Source: Halictus rubicundus
Taxonomy: Eukaryota > Arthropoda > Insecta > Hymenoptera > Halictidae
DNA: 64,000 bases
Reading direction: 5' to 3'
NCBI RefSeq assembly: GCF_050948215.1
Contig: NC_135153.1
Span: 4,926,058-4,990,057 of the forward strand
Shown here: positions 11,181-23,224 of the stretch, in pieces
How positions within the stretch are numbered: the first letter of the stretch is position 1
How the letters are laid out: each line of letters opens with the position of its first letter
Notes under the pieces: generated by a model
Told to the model about the DNA's origin: nothing
The model's input: only the letters and a program-made list of their open reading frames with translations
Databases searched by the model: none
Program-made: the position numbers and the translations under genes

Positions 11181-11504
11181 TTCAGGTTTCAGAAATTTCA
11201 TCGAACCCAGAAATTTTGATCGATTAGAACACTTTTTATACAAAAAGATTTTCATTTTGTATTTTTGCTGAACGAAAATCTTTGTTAGTTAATATATAAT
11301 GTCACCTGGTAGTTACATTATTGTAAAACATTTTAAGTTCAACGTGTTCTCAAACGCAATTCCAGTATTAAAATTGATGCCTGCACCTACACCTCTAAAA
11401 CGTTATAAAACATTCAGACTAGAGTGCATTCATGAACACATGAACAGAAATTGGAATCGTGTAAGCTAATTTTAGACATTGATAAAATTGAGCGCCTGAT
11501 ATTA

Positions 11505-12011
11505 CAGTCGGATATTAAGTGGACACGCCTATAAAAATCGCATAACTTAGTAGTTTGCTAGACAATGAGTAAATAAAAATTTCCTGAGATTGTAATTGGT
11601 TGGAATGATAAAAACAATTAAAAAACTATGATTTTCAACTTTTCTATCTGACCCTATAACGATAATTTAAAAAATGCATTTTGTAGATTCCGGTAACTTA
11701 TGTACATACTGAAAATTTCATCGAAATCGGTCAACGTTGCAATGTGCTACGAACGTTTCAAGATGAAAACCTAAGCTCAAAATTCAAAGATTCATATATC
11801 GTTCGTTGCTTGTTGCTATTTTACGCGTCAATCGACATCAATAATCAACAAAAGGCGTACTTTAAATTTTCATTACGGGCACAGATGAAAAAGTTACAAA
11901 TCGTGACCCACACTGTTTTCTTCTAAATTCTGAGCGATAATTCGTCGTTAGGTCCAATTTTAAAAACTTATTAATTTTCAACGGGTGTCCACTTAATTTT
12001 GCCGCCGGCTG
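11505..12011. mobile_element. TA-flanked element, TIR CAG(T/C)CGG...GTGGACAC
   Basis: The left end CAGTCGGATATTAAGTGGAC and the right end, which on the other strand reads CAGCCGGCGGCAAAATTAAG then TGGACACCC, are inverted repeats flanked by TA. The 507-bp interior is AT-rich and non-coding; a 60-codon frame inside shows no motif. Confidence 0.75.
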
Positions 12012-12079
12012 TATCATTCCTCTTTAACTCTTTTCGCGTGACGCTAAATTTCTTCAAAACTCTCGAACATTTCACTGGT

Positions 12080-13340
12080 GGTATAGTTGCGTATCACGGT
12101 GTATACACGCGACCGTCCCGTAAGGTGTTAGCACGGCCAGGATCTGTTTCCTTAGATAATAACAGTTAACCTCCTTCGTAGATTCAAAATACCCCCCACC
12201 AATTAACTCGCAAATGCCGGAGAATCGCCCTCGAATCCAAACATCCTCGATAAATTTACCATAGTAACCCCGGGCCGGCTCCTTCCATCCTCCGGACGGC
12301 ATAATCTCGAGGCCCGGATCGTCGAATCGCGAACACAGCTGGTCGCTGTACGTATGTGTCGGTGGCCTGGAGCGTGTGTGTCCACCTTTATGGGACGTTG
12401 GATCGGCACCTGGTCCATCTATACGTCTTGGGCGTACCGTACCGTAGCTACCTACATACATACGGTAGCATATCTGTGGATCGGAGGCCCCGTCCGTAGA
12501 CGTAGACGGGGATCGCATCGGTCTCCGAGGGTTCGGACGAGGAAAGCGTGAGTAGATTCGGTCGGTGCGTGGTCGGACGTGTAAGCAGGCCAGGCAGAGC
12601 GCATAGACGGGCAAGCAGGTACGAGCGGGAATAGACGGGCAGCAGAGCAGGCACCCAAGCAGGGTAGGCGTGCTATGTTAGGCCGTTTGGCTGCCTGACT
12701 GGCTGACTGGCGGGATGGTTGGCTATCGAGCGACGCCGATGCAATTCCAATTCCTGGCTGTCAGCGGCAGAGCTGCGGGAGACGCGTCCATTCGTGATCA
12801 GCCTCCCGTGAAATCCTGTGCCTCCCCTCCCCCACCCCCCGACTCAGCCCGAAACGAAACCCAGTCGGTCTCTCTCTCTCTCTCTCTCACTCTCTCTCGG
12901 TCTCGCTCTATCTGGAGCCCCTCTCTCCTTTCCGCCCCTCTCGGTTCGCCCCCTCCTCGCCCTTCGCCCCGTGCCCTCGGCCCTTCGATCCCTCCTTGTC
13001 CAGCGTTCTGTCTTATTCCCTCATATTTGCCTCCTGTCAACCGGCCGAAATTCCCCGGCGTCCCTGTTTTCCACCGAACATCGAGTCCCCTTTCGCCGTT
13101 CCGACCGTGTTAATGCGTCAAATGCGCGGCATCCGCGAGCCTCGCGCCCTAAACAGCTGGAAACACCACCGTTCGAGAGCCAATTTGCTGAGCTGGCTAG
13201 ACACAGGCGAACGAAGATGCCGCGGAAACGGTCCGGATCGAAGATTCTAGCGACGTGTGTCGATACACTGGTCCGATATCGTCTAAACACGGGGAAACGT
13301 CGAATTTTCAATTTCTTTCAAAATCAATGAAATTCAAGGA
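12080..13340. other. GC-rich island with CT tract, no assignable gene
   Basis: CpG-rich DNA with a (CT)n run at about 12871-12898 and many overlapping frames on both strands (up to 180 codons). None has a recognisable domain; the serine/leucine runs come from the CT repeat. The block could hold a promoter or non-coding exon. Confidence 0.5.
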
Positions 13341-13990
13341 GAGAAAGTCCCTATATACGACTTGTTTTTTTATCAATTTCTCGCAAGGCATTAATGCGCT
13401 AATCGTTTCGAAGTTTCAACGGTGATGTGACAATAGAATTATGGTAAATACCAAAGAAATAGAACGGCATCGTAAATAGTCTTTTTCGAGGTGCAGAACG
13501 GCGCCGGTTGTAGCGTCTCTGGTAACTATTTTGAACGGACTAATAACGTTTTTCTCCATTTATTTGACAATTGTAAGAACGTTAACCTAAAATGGTGTAA
13601 AAAATTCGATATTTTAAAAATGACGGAAGTTTAAGCAATTCAATGTAATTTCTGCAAGTTTGTGCTGTATGTTTCTCAAAAAAGTGATGAAAATCAATAA
13701 TTTAGTTCAACTTTTAGGTTCACGTTCCGAGGAATATTATAAACTAAATGTGTGCATAATTGGAAACCTGACCTAACCTACTCAAGCAAATGAATGTTCA
13801 TTTTCGCCTTTCAGTGTCAATGTTTCCCAATCTCATTATTTTACATGCCGACATTTTGAAAACTAGTGATGCACAGGGAGGTCCAGATATGTGACCGCAT
13901 TTCTGTTCGGATATATGGCCACGAGTTATCCCCATCAATTGTTGGAAGCTTTCGCTCGAGGCCCGCTTTGATACGTGCCGACTTATTCCA
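13341..13990. other. AT-rich interval, possible eroded MITE
   Basis: There is no gene-like feature. At about 13885-13960 GTCCAGATATGTGACCG and GGATATATGGCC followed by GAGTTATCCCCATC resemble interior and end motifs of MITE family A, suggesting a strongly eroded copy. Confidence 0.3.

Positions 13991-13993
<3 letters not shown>

Positions 13994-14041
<48 letters not shown>
13994..14041. repeat. (TC)n microsatellite
   Basis: An uninterrupted TC dinucleotide run of about 24 units. The two ORFs through it are repeat artefacts. Confidence 0.95.
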
Positions 14042-14044
<3 letters not shown>

Positions 14045-14465
14045 CGGCCTACTTCTCACTCTTACCGATACCGTCCGAACAACTTCCTGGAAAGTTAGGG
14101 TAAAGTAGCCTAATAAAAGACCTCTCCTAATATGAGACCCCTGTTCATCTCGGATACAGAACTCTTGAATGCATTGTAGCGATGCTGTTTTGTTCCGTAA
14201 CTAAGCATTTGTTAGTCTTATCTGCGCATTGGCGTTGAATCAAATAAGCTTCTTGAGAGAGTACATTGTGAACAGTGGCAGATTTATACTTCTGCCGCCT
14301 AGGGGTACCTCTGCACCTCAGCTCTCCCTAAAGGGCCAACTCCTTCCTCGCTCGCGCCCTTTCACGCTCCCACCCCATAGGTTCATCAGTAGCAGAAAGC
14401 TCAAAATCATTAGTACTACTCTAATTTTTTTTAACCTATTTTTCAGATTCGGGAGGAGGTCGGTA

Positions 14466-14545
14466 CATTGAATTCTCGATATATGTCAACAACACGGCAG
14501 CGTCGTGTATCGTCCAAGAGACATATTATGTTTACACCGCACTGT
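14466..14545. mobile_element. MITE family A, partial copy
   Basis: TA followed by CATTGAATTCTCGATATATG and TCAACAACACGG is the right-hand end of the GAATTC subfamily. The interior continues with CGTGTATCGTCCAAGAGACA and ATGTTTACA, then homology is lost. It is a truncated copy. Confidence 0.75.
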
Positions 14546-15640
14546 TTGGAACGCATAATAATTAAATTATTAGATAATAATTATCAGAATTATTTACTTA
14601 TCCTGATTTCGGTAAATTCTTCACCTTGTTTTATTCATTTAAATTCCTAGAAGCTAGTATAATATCGTCAACGTAAATAACCATAATTACTTTTATTTTC
14701 ACCCTTTTCAAAAACGTAATCACACTGATTAGCTTCTGTACGATGTGAACTCTCTGTTGTGGCGTAGATGTGTAATTTCTTATACCATTGATTTTACTCT
14801 CCAGATGTACAGCATGAACAATGGGTTAGATGTGTGGAATGTTACAAGTGGACCCACGGAGATTGCGGGGTTGAAGACGTAGACATTTCGTGTGCCCAAT
14901 ATGTGAGAAAAGACAAAAAAAATTAACAAACATACTGGGTCATATGGAGCCAATTTTTTAAATCCGTGTTTTGTTACCACTTTCGCTTTTATTTGATTAT
15001 TAAGAAACCAAATCATTGGTACTTTGTTCAATAGGCTTCAAAAGAATACATATTGTTCCTCTAAGACACGTAGTAATTTTCACAGAGTTTCATTTTCGGT
15101 CACAGAGGCGCTTTAAACAATAATAAATTTTGTGCCGGGAATTAATGGGATGTGAATCTTGCACGATTTCATAGAGAAAAGTGCACTGAAAATAATGCAC
15201 TTTGATACAATGCGGAACTATATGGAACTCAAAAGATACCTTTTACCAATGATGGAAAACTTTGAAGATTCTCTTTAGTTCCCTGAGCATTGTTATTTCA
15301 ATAAATTATAAATATCAAAAGTTAGTACACAAGATATACTCTCAATATAGACAAATACTGATGAAACAAAAATGGACCCATAATATTAAATAAGTTCTCC
15401 AGGATACCAATAAGAAACGGGGTAATTTTTTCGGTGAAAAATAGGATTCATAAATGTTGATTTTTAAACGCTTGTTCTAACCACAATTTTTACTAAATTC
15501 CGTTCATTTCGACCTTTTTAATGTCATGGATATTTAAGAAGGATGGATATATATTTTTTTATACACTCGACAAACATCGATACGAGCAAATTGCTTTTTT
15601 ATCAAATGAACAGCTAATTCCTCGACCTGGATCACTGTGC
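14546..15640. other. AT-rich interval, no gene seen
   Basis: Frequent stops in all frames; the longest frame has 83 codons and no motif. No repeat is recognised. Confidence 0.6.
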
Positions 15641-16249
15641 GCCACTGTATCCACATATATCAGGACATCACTGTACATCCAAACCAAAGAAGCGGAGATT
15701 CCCTTTTACCACGCGTCTTCGCTGTTGTCTCTTCGGATAATGAACGTAACAGCTCCGCAATGTTTTCGCGAAAGGTCCCCGGCGCTCGTTACGCAACGAA
15801 TTTTTTTCGCCGCGATACATATTCAAATGGCGTCGCTGCTTCGCCTAAGGGGCGACCATAATCACCGGTGTAAACAAACACGACCTCCCCGCCTCCACCC
15901 CCCTATCGGCGGGACAGAGCAGGACAGGGAACTAGCGGTCCGCGTAAAAGCGACGATTAACAGGAACAAAGATACGTGCAGCGTGTAACGAGGAGTCCGG
16001 GACACCGGAAGCTATCAGCGAATCCGATAACGGTCTACCCTAGGCAGGAGCGGGCTCTGGCTCTCAGCAGATGGAGGACAGGGAAGAAAAAGGAGGAGCG
16101 AGCGGAGAGATAAACGTCGTCTTGCACACACGGCCCGATACATACGTATTGTCAGGTCGGGTATATATCTGGCTCCCTCGGCGTCGGGCTCTTGCATCGT
16201 ATCTCGGGCTATCTAAAGCTCGCGACCACGACCACGACGACGAAGAGGA

Positions 16250-16277
16250 AGACGACGACGACGACGACGACGACGAC
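16250..16277. repeat. (CGA)n trinucleotide repeat
   Basis: About nine tandem CGA units at the end of an imperfect CGA/CCA-rich tract. A similar shorter run lies at about 38382-38401. Confidence 0.9.
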
Positions 16278-17050
16278 GCCGATGATGTCCCGGCTTCTTT
16301 CACAGGGGCGTGCGTTCGTTCGACGACACGACGAGGAAAACCGAGGACACCGTGGTCGACGCGGAGGCGGAAAAGAGGCAGAACTAGACGCGATAGGCTG
16401 CTGCGAGGGTAGGATATACCACGCTGCGGAGGCAGCGGCGGCGAGATTGCCTTAACACACAACACAATCCGGCGGCTTCGTCTGCTTCGATGGATTTTAA
16501 AAGATCCCCGAGATTATTACTTTTTCCTTTTCTTTCATTTTCATTCTTCTATTATTATTTCAGAGGAGCAAGGAACGGATGGTTGCGCGCGGGCGCAACC
16601 GCCCTTCTCTATCTCTCTCTCTCTCGCTCTCTTCACCCTCTCCACCAAACCCCCCCGGGCCCCCTTTTCACCCTTGTCGCCCCCCGCCCCAACCCCCCAC
16701 ACCACCAAACCCCGCCGCGTCCCGCAACGTGTGTTTATACCTACACACCGTTACCGTCGCGGCTGTACCCGAGGTCTACGTTTTCGATGTGCGGCCGAGG
16801 CTCTCGCGTGTGTATACGTGTCGGTCGCGTCCCAGGTTGAGCTAGGCTTGGGTTTGGGTTGGGTTGGATGCGTGGAAACCATGGACGACTTTGGGTAGGC
16901 TCGTTGGTTTCCCGCCGCGACTATCGGCGCGTATTGAAGCTCATCGTCACGGAAGTAACGTCGGGACAACGGCAGCGGCCTGAACGCCAGCGAGGACAGG
17001 GTGAGCGGCAGAGAAAGAGGGACGCGCGCGGATACCAACAGCGACAGAGA

Positions 17051-17051
<1 letters not shown>

Positions 17052-17102
<51 letters not shown>
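17052..17102. repeat. (GA)n microsatellite
   Basis: An uninterrupted AG/GA run of about 25 units in the GC-rich island. Confidence 0.95.
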
Positions 17103-17107
<5 letters not shown>

Positions 17108-17544
17108 GGAAGAAAGACGGGACGATACACGGAACAGGGATAAAAACGGCGCGCGGCACGTCGGTAAGAGATGAACAGTGAATAAGGAAAGAGGAAGCGG
17201 AGGATAGGGTGGCACCAGATGCTGCCGCTCTACGCCAACGAGGAACCCCACTCGTGCCTTTACTTCCATTTCGTGTCGATGCTCCTCGTCGCTTTATCTG
17301 CCATCCCGCCAGGAAAAAGGGATGCACGGGATGCAGGTGAAGGACTGCGGCTGATAATAGTCCACGGACTCGCGACCAACACGAGATTCATGGGATGAAC
17401 ACGATCAGCTATGAAATACTTCTATGGCACTCCCTAAGGCTCCCCACGGATGATCGGTCCTCGGGATGACTGAACAGAAGACCGCCGCAGGCGGTTGCAC
17501 GCAATGTAACCGATTCTTCATTATTCTGCCACAATAATGCCGTA

Positions 17545-18060
17545 TAATAGGGCAAGGGGTGGTACGCACCCCCCTCTCCCAGTTTTATATTTCTTCCCAA
17601 AATCTGATTCATCACTTAAATCCATTTGAATTTTTCCGTAAAATGTAGACATACTGATAAGGCTACGTGTGATAAAAGGTGGAAGTAAAAGAAGAATAAT
17701 TTCGTTAGATTTAACCGTTAACGGTCCGGAAGTATTTCAAGTTTACTTCCCACCAGGTCCAAGCTATTTTTCATACGAAGAGAAACTGTGGACTCGACAT
17801 TTTTATATCAAGTATAGAAAGGAAAATATGTATAGTGCATTATGTAAATATGACAACGATAACAGTGACAAAAATAATAAAATGATTTTTTCATTGGAAC
17901 CAGTAAGTAAAAGTGCGATGCCGCTTATATGGCGGCATTGGTCCGTTAAGGGTTAACTTTTATTAGGGAAATGAGCCATTTTTGAAACTCGTAAGAAAGT
18001 TAGGGTAATATGGCCCCTGAACAGAAATCGTATTAAATCATTGTTTTTACATACTAACCT
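17545..18060. repeat. Dispersed repeat copy interrupted by a TTAA MITE
   Basis: The left part (AAAATCTGATTCAT, CATTTGAATTTTT, AAAATGTAGA, GGAAGTAAAAGA) and the right part (GGTAATATGGCCCC, then AAATCATTGTTTTT) both match the repeat at 25755-26030 in the same order. The 25.8-kb copy is uninterrupted where this copy carries the element at 17715-17952. Confidence 0.75.
17715..17952. mobile_element. TTAA-flanked MITE, TIR CC(G/C)TTAACGG(T/A)CC
   Basis: TTAA occurs at 17711-17714 and 17953-17956. The left end CCGTTAACGGTCCGG and the right end, CCCTTAACGGACCAATG on the other strand, are inverted repeats. A hairpin GCCGCTTATATGGCGGC lies near the right end (about 17921-17937). The sister repeat at 25.9 kb has only one ATTTAA at this point, which is the unoccupied site. 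Confidence 0.82.
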
Positions 18061-18435
18061 GTCCAGCCCAGTTTTAACCCTTATTTTAAGATTCCTTTTT
18101 TAACAGATAGAGTTGTTATTGTTAATGCACTATTTTTCTAATATTTTGCAATATGGGGAGCTGTAGACATACCTCGTAGGTTGCGCTTCCAATGGAAAGT
18201 ACGTGTACTATGCTGGTCTCTACATTATACATTCATCGAATATTATGTTTTCTACATACACTGCCCGGTACATATTATGTAATTTGAAAACGAATAAGAT
18301 ATTTCTCAAGTAAATAAATATTTAATTCAAAATCGAGTTACAGGAGCGAAACGGTGAGTAATTGTAATTTGATATCAAATGCAGTAAGAAGCTCTCGAAA
18401 TAGAAAAAAATATTTCGGAACAGTGCACGATAAAT

Positions 18436-18545
18436 AGTCATGATTTAAACTCAGTAAAAAATGTGTGGGCAACATGGAAGAAGTTAATTGACATGAATCA
18501 ACCTACTGATAAAAAATGCACGAGACAATTACGGTATCGTAAAAT
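18436..18545 (+). pseudogene. Possible DDE transposase C-terminal scrap
   Basis: The frame reads SHDLNSVKNVWATWKKLID, which resembles the SPDLNPIENVW block holding the third catalytic acid in Tc1-type transposases. The Pro residues and the Glu are changed. No companion motifs lie upstream, so this is a weak call. Confidence 0.35.
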
Positions 18546-18984
18546 TATGGTATCAATAAAATGGCACGAACAGTTTCACATCATCACCCGGAAATTTTCG
18601 AATTTCTCTTAATAACAATTGAGTATAAAGTTTAATATTATATTTTCTCAAGCCTTTGACTCGAACAAAACTCTAACTTAATCCAACATCGAATATTTGA
18701 AAAAAAATAAGTAACCTTACAAACTATTAGATCAGTTTGTAAGTATAAAGAGTAACAAACAGAATTCTCAAAATTGTCGGAATATTAAAGTGTCATTATA
18801 CTCGGATATCATTTCATTTAAAATGTGTTACTTAACAAACATTCTAAATTGTGTAAATAAAATGCACACGATTGTTAACTAGAGAGTGCACCTTCAATAT
18901 TATACCTGACCGTGTATGTTGTTTTGTTCATTATAAACAAAATTCTAAAGTGGCAAAGTAAAAATATTATGGTGTCGAAATATG

Positions 18985-19266
18985 AAAATTACTCTCTGCG
19001 TTTCAATAAAAATTTATTTCATTTCGCCCAACACCGGTTACTGCTTGCGACAAGAATGAGTAGGTGAAATATTTAAAAAATAGTGAAAGTATCAAAAGAA
19101 TTTAAGAATTCAATTGTACTACTCGTAAATTACTCACTGTGTTTCAATAAAAATTTATTTAATTTCGCCCAACATCGGTTACTGCTTGCGACAAAAATGA
19201 GTAGATAAAATATTTAAAAAATAGTGAAAATATCAGAAGAATTTAAGAATACGATTGTACTATGCG
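18985..19266. repeat. 141-bp tandem duplication
   Basis: Two adjacent copies with period 141 bp share TTTCAATAAAAATTTATTT, TTTCGCCCAACA(C/T)CGG, TTACTGCTTGCGACAA and ATATTTAAAAAATAGTGAAA, with only scattered differences. Non-coding. Confidence 0.9.
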
Positions 19267-19329
19267 CAACTTATTACAATGATCGAGAGAATAAATAAAT
19301 TTATATACAGATTCTGTTTCCCGAAATCG

Positions 19330-19365
19330 ATGCACACGATGTTTATTTTGCATAAAAATCCAGAA
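19330..19365. mobile_element. MITE family B right-end fragment
   Basis: TGTTTATTTTGCATAAAAAT followed by CCAGAAGC matches the right end of the hAT-like family B (TTTTGCATAAAAATCCGCAG). Only this end is recognisable. Confidence 0.5.
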
Positions 19366-19429
19366 GCTACCGATGATGTTGACACGGTTTTCAACAACGT
19401 TCAGACTTTGTTGTTGCAGCGGACGCAAG

Positions 19430-20090
19430 GTTTTTTAGGACATGCAGGTAGTTATCCGTGACGGGACGAGAAGCAATCGCAATCAGCAGACACAGCCAGG
19501 CATAGGAATTTTCCAATTTCCCCGGGAGCGATCCCACCGGGCTGCACACCACTTCCTTTAATCCTGACTCGTTGGGCGTGAAAGGCGAAGGAAGGAACCG
19601 GCGGCATCCTTTCGGCGAGCGTAAGAGGGCACACCGATTCCACCGAATCCGGCCGTGATCCCACACGAGCTACGATCGTCCCGGCACAATATGCGTGCTG
19701 ACCGGCACAAATGCGAAACCCGAGCGCTATTATTAACTCCGGCCGGATTTCTTACAATGCCGGATTTAGTTAGGGTTGTCCCATTACGTACAGCTGATCA
19801 CACACGTGCGGGCAGGTAAAGTACAGGTGTGGGTATCGGGAAGTTAAATCCGGCGGCGAGCCGTGAACGGGACGTGTTCGCTCGCTAACATCCGACCCCC
19901 GGAAGAAATAGTGATCACCGTTCCGTCACAAACACGCGCACACTCCACGTAAATGATGACACGTTAACGATTACTTGCAGACTTGTTAGACGACGCGGGG
20001 GCTGCCAGACAAAAGAAGTTCGTTCGGTTGCTGAGCTTTCTCGACGTCATCGATCGATTTTTACGGCCGGTATCTGGGATACTGTGAAAT
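19430..20090. other. GC-rich island, no assignable gene
   Basis: CpG-rich DNA; the minus-strand frames of up to 91 codons show no motif. Confidence 0.45.
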
Positions 20091-20117
20091 TGAAACACGA
20101 ATATAGAGTCGAACAGT

Positions 20118-20342
20118 GTCGCGAATGGCCATTTTAGGAGAAAAAAGTCATGTCAGAAAATAGGCATAACATTCATATCTTCTTTTTTCGGAATGTTGAC
20201 TGAGATTAATTATACCAATGATAATTCATTTAATAGTGATATAAGTATCGAAATCAATACGTTTATATTTGCTCTAAAGAAAATTATGCCGGAGCAATAA
20301 ATATGAATCTTTAAGCTTCTATGCACGATATTCTATATTAAC
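20118..20342 (+). repeat. Dispersed repeat, inverted partner at 51955-52221
   Basis: From TCGCGAATGGCCATTTTAGG to CACGATATTCTATATTA the sequence matches the reverse complement of 51955-52221 nearly throughout. The latter has about 33 extra bases after TCGAAATCAATAC. The repeat sits immediately upstream of the coding relic at 20352, so it may be the 5' part of that element. Confidence 0.85.
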
Positions 20343-20351
20343 ATAAGTACA

Positions 20352-20754
20352 ACTTCGTTTTTAAGTAAAACTTCGAAAATAACAGGCATTAATAAGGAAC
20401 TTCTTGAACGATTTTTTAATATCTTATCTGTTCTTTCTCCGGGTCACAACATTAATTTTCTAAATTTCGAGACATTTGTTCGCGAAACAAAAGATCTATA
20501 TTTAAATTTATATCCTTGGTTTCATATGCCCGTTACAGTGCACAAATTACTATTTCATAGTGTAGAAATAAGTGCCTATTGCCAACTGGCATGATGTCTG
20601 AAGAGGCTCAAGAAGCTCGCAACAAAGATGTAAGAAGATGTAGGATTGGCCACACAAGAAAATATTCGTGTGTATCTACAAACTACGACTTAATAGCAAT
20701 GCTGTTAATTATTTCTGATCCCATCATAAATTGTTATAGAGTGATACCGTAAAA
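20352..20754 (+). pseudogene. Relic of an uncharacterised arthropod protein family, probably transposon-derived
   Basis: One frame reads KITGINKELLERFFNILSVL, then ETFVRETKDLYLNLYPWF and MPVTVHKLLFHSVEI. After a frameshift near 20575 the reading resumes with LLPTGMMSEEAQEARNKD, HTRKYSC and LLIISDPII, then a stop at about 20749. From memory, insect genomes hold many uncharacterised proteins with a YPWY-x-MP-x-TVHK...LPIG-x-LSEEAQEARNKD order. I cannot name the family or its biochemical role. The N-terminal portion is absent and the frame is broken, so it is not functional. The upstream repeat at 20118-20342 is dispersed, which supports a mobile origin. Confidence 0.6.
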
Positions 20755-21053
20755 CAATACAAATTCGCTACCGAAAAGTGTATTAGATCTACTTTTAACA
20801 AGAACTTCCGTCTAATCCCATAAGTAACTTAGTTGATAGCGACAGCGATATTAGCGCAGAATTATTTTTATATTTTTATATTTAGATATTATTGATATAC
20901 TTATTTAATATTATATTTTTTATTTATTTTTATATTTGTTTCTATATTTTATATAATATTTTTCAATATAAATATTATTTTTAAAAGTTCTACATATGTT
21001 GAATCTCATTTCATGACCTAACACAAAATTTCAATCGGTTTGAAGAAGCGAAG

Positions 21054-22199
21054 ACAAAGTTTCTATTTTGCATAAAGATCCGTAGTCTACTGATCACGTT
21101 TGTTAAATAAATAATAGTTAAGTTCAGGTCTCTTGAAACAAGGTATCAGCCAGTTTTCTTCGCGTTCCGCTTCTAAACGAATATTTTCTTGCCAATGAAG
21201 AATCGATTTTTATAGTACGGGCATTTACTTATTTCGACTAAAATAACTTTTATATGTTTTACCTCCTACTAAAGTCGTAATTCACTATTGCACTTACACA
21301 TAAAATAACATAAGGTATTATTTAGATTGTACTAGGATAGGAATGTTGTAACTTTTTTGGTATGCGTAGGTATATCAAAAATTTTTCATTATTATGATCA
21401 GGAAACACTCTTTGACTATTTACTTCCGAAGGTACGTCCACGAGACATCGACTGCTTAAAATCACATTCGAAGTCAACTAGCAAAGTTGACCAACTAGTT
21501 TCAATTTCTTAGATTGAAGCACCCCCTATAAGGGTAGTTTTATAAAAGCAATTTTAAACCCCTAAAAACCCCTAAAACCATTCTGTTTGTAATTGATTAT
21601 GTTTAATTTATAAACATGCATTCCTACAAAAACGCTTCATCTATGACTCCATAGATTCGCGATAAGGAAGAGTGACGACGTTACCGACAAAAATAGGCGA
21701 AAAATGGTTTCACGTTTTTGTCCTTATATGAGAATATTTTTCGCTGGGAAAGGGCTCATTCGAAAGAGGAAGGTTCAATCTAGCGCGCGCTGGTCATGAG
21801 TTGACGAGATTATGCAGATATTTGGTAATATAAGCGTTAGGAGTAGGCCAAAAATTGACGATGTGCATGCCATGGAATCCTAGCATTCTTATGCCATTGG
21901 ATGAGTTTTCTGGATGAAATCGAGAGTAGCGCGCTCTAGAAAATCTCTCCAGCTACAAATTGAGCTATATTTGGTCTTGATTCTCTGCGACATAAAGCCA
22001 AAAACTTGAAGCACGTTTCTGGCGTCAGAATTCATAATATCGATGATACAGAGTAAAAAATGTGACCAGTTTATTCACAGACTTAATACACGTCGGATCA
22101 AGACCAAGACGAATCTTAAGTCAGTGGCTGAAGGCTGTGAACGAAAATTATACAGCAGTTACCGACCTGCTGACTCTGCAAAAGTCACGTGACTACCAT
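21054..22199 (+). repeat. 1.1-kb composite dispersed repeat, copy 1
   Basis: Homologous along its length to 41178-42275. It begins with a MITE family B right end (TTTTGCATAAAGATCCG), then a unique-looking middle, then a core from about 21655 (TAGATTCGCGATAAGG) to GTCACGTGACTACC. The core also occurs alone at 31899-32338 (inverted) and 59975-60321. No coding potential is seen. Confidence 0.88.
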
Positions 22200-23224
22200 T
22201 GGCTCTTAAGGAAATACAACATTTTTGGGACACTCCGTATATTTCTAAACTCGCATCAATGGATTCGAACGTTTCTGTAACGGAACATTTTCAAATGTTC
22301 ACGTCTGAAGCACATGTGAGGTCATGGAACCATCTAAGCTGAAGGTGTTACATAACTAAATAGATCGAGCCGGCCGGAAATAAGATCACTATGACTCTGG
22401 TCGGTTAAGACAGTATTACATAGCCAGGGCACAGTGTAACAAGGATAAGCTGCCAGAAGCTGCAGTCTATATTCTCGCGGCCAATCGTTGTGTACATTGA
22501 TCCCTATTTCGTTTCTCTGTGCTTCATGCTCTGCGGAGCGTTCTGACCATGTTCCAAAGGATTTTTGTCCACGACACCTCTCAGCTGAAACCGTACCTTG
22601 CACTTGAAGCCCTTGTCATAATCTCTGCTTTCTGTTTCCGTCTTGTACGCAACATTAGAATGTCTCTTCCCTCATCGACATTTCTTTATATTCGATGCTC
22701 CGGTTAGTATTGAGGGATTTTATTGCAAGAAATACCTGTTTATTTCACAAAAAAGGTTAAATCTTAAAATTAAATAAAAGGTTAAACTTCATTACACTTC
22801 TCTGACAATATTCCTCTATAAAAAAAAATTAAAATTTATCACCAAACTTTTTTTTGTATTATATTTAAGTACAAAAATAAAAGTACAAGTAAAAGAACTT
22901 CATATTTCAGAATTATAAGAAAAAATCAAAATTACTACTTTCATCTCCAACAACACCTTCCATTTCTATTTTTTAGCTAACGAATAATGATAGTGACCAG
23001 GAAAATTGAGCGTATATATACGCTAATGATGCAAATGGGTTAACAGAGCCGTGAAGAACATTTTGGTATCGGAAAAACTTACTTTAAATGATCTCAGGAA
23101 TCAACGCTTTCAAGGAAGTACATTTTTGGTACACCCCGTATACTACTTCGTCAAATGATTTTGTATCGTGCATCTTCGACGTGTACCTTAGGTGATGACA
23201 CAGTTGGCTGGGTTAGAAACAATG
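22200..23224. other. AT-rich interval with two MITE-end fragments
   Basis: GGAAATACAACATTTTTGGG followed by ACACTCCGTATA (about 22209-22241) matches the right end of the hairpin element at 30.5 kb. A longer piece of the same end, about 105 bp, is at 23040-23145. No gene is supported. Confidence 0.6.

Larger units (their letters stand above)
15641..17420. other. Large GC-rich island with three microsatellites
   Basis: This CpG-rich block contains a CGA trinucleotide run (about 16235-16277), CT-rich tracts (about 16606-16640) and a long GA run (about 17050-17102). ORFs of up to 172 codons on both strands derive from these repeats, for example Asp, Ser or Thr runs from CGA and Ser-Leu runs from GA. 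There is no domain or splice structure I can defend. It is the longest GC island apart from the 52-53.7 kb one. Confidence 0.5.

Noticed and set aside
16071..16465. Poly-Asp, poly-Thr and poly-Ser ORFs
   Set aside because: All come from one CGA trinucleotide run read in different frames and strands.
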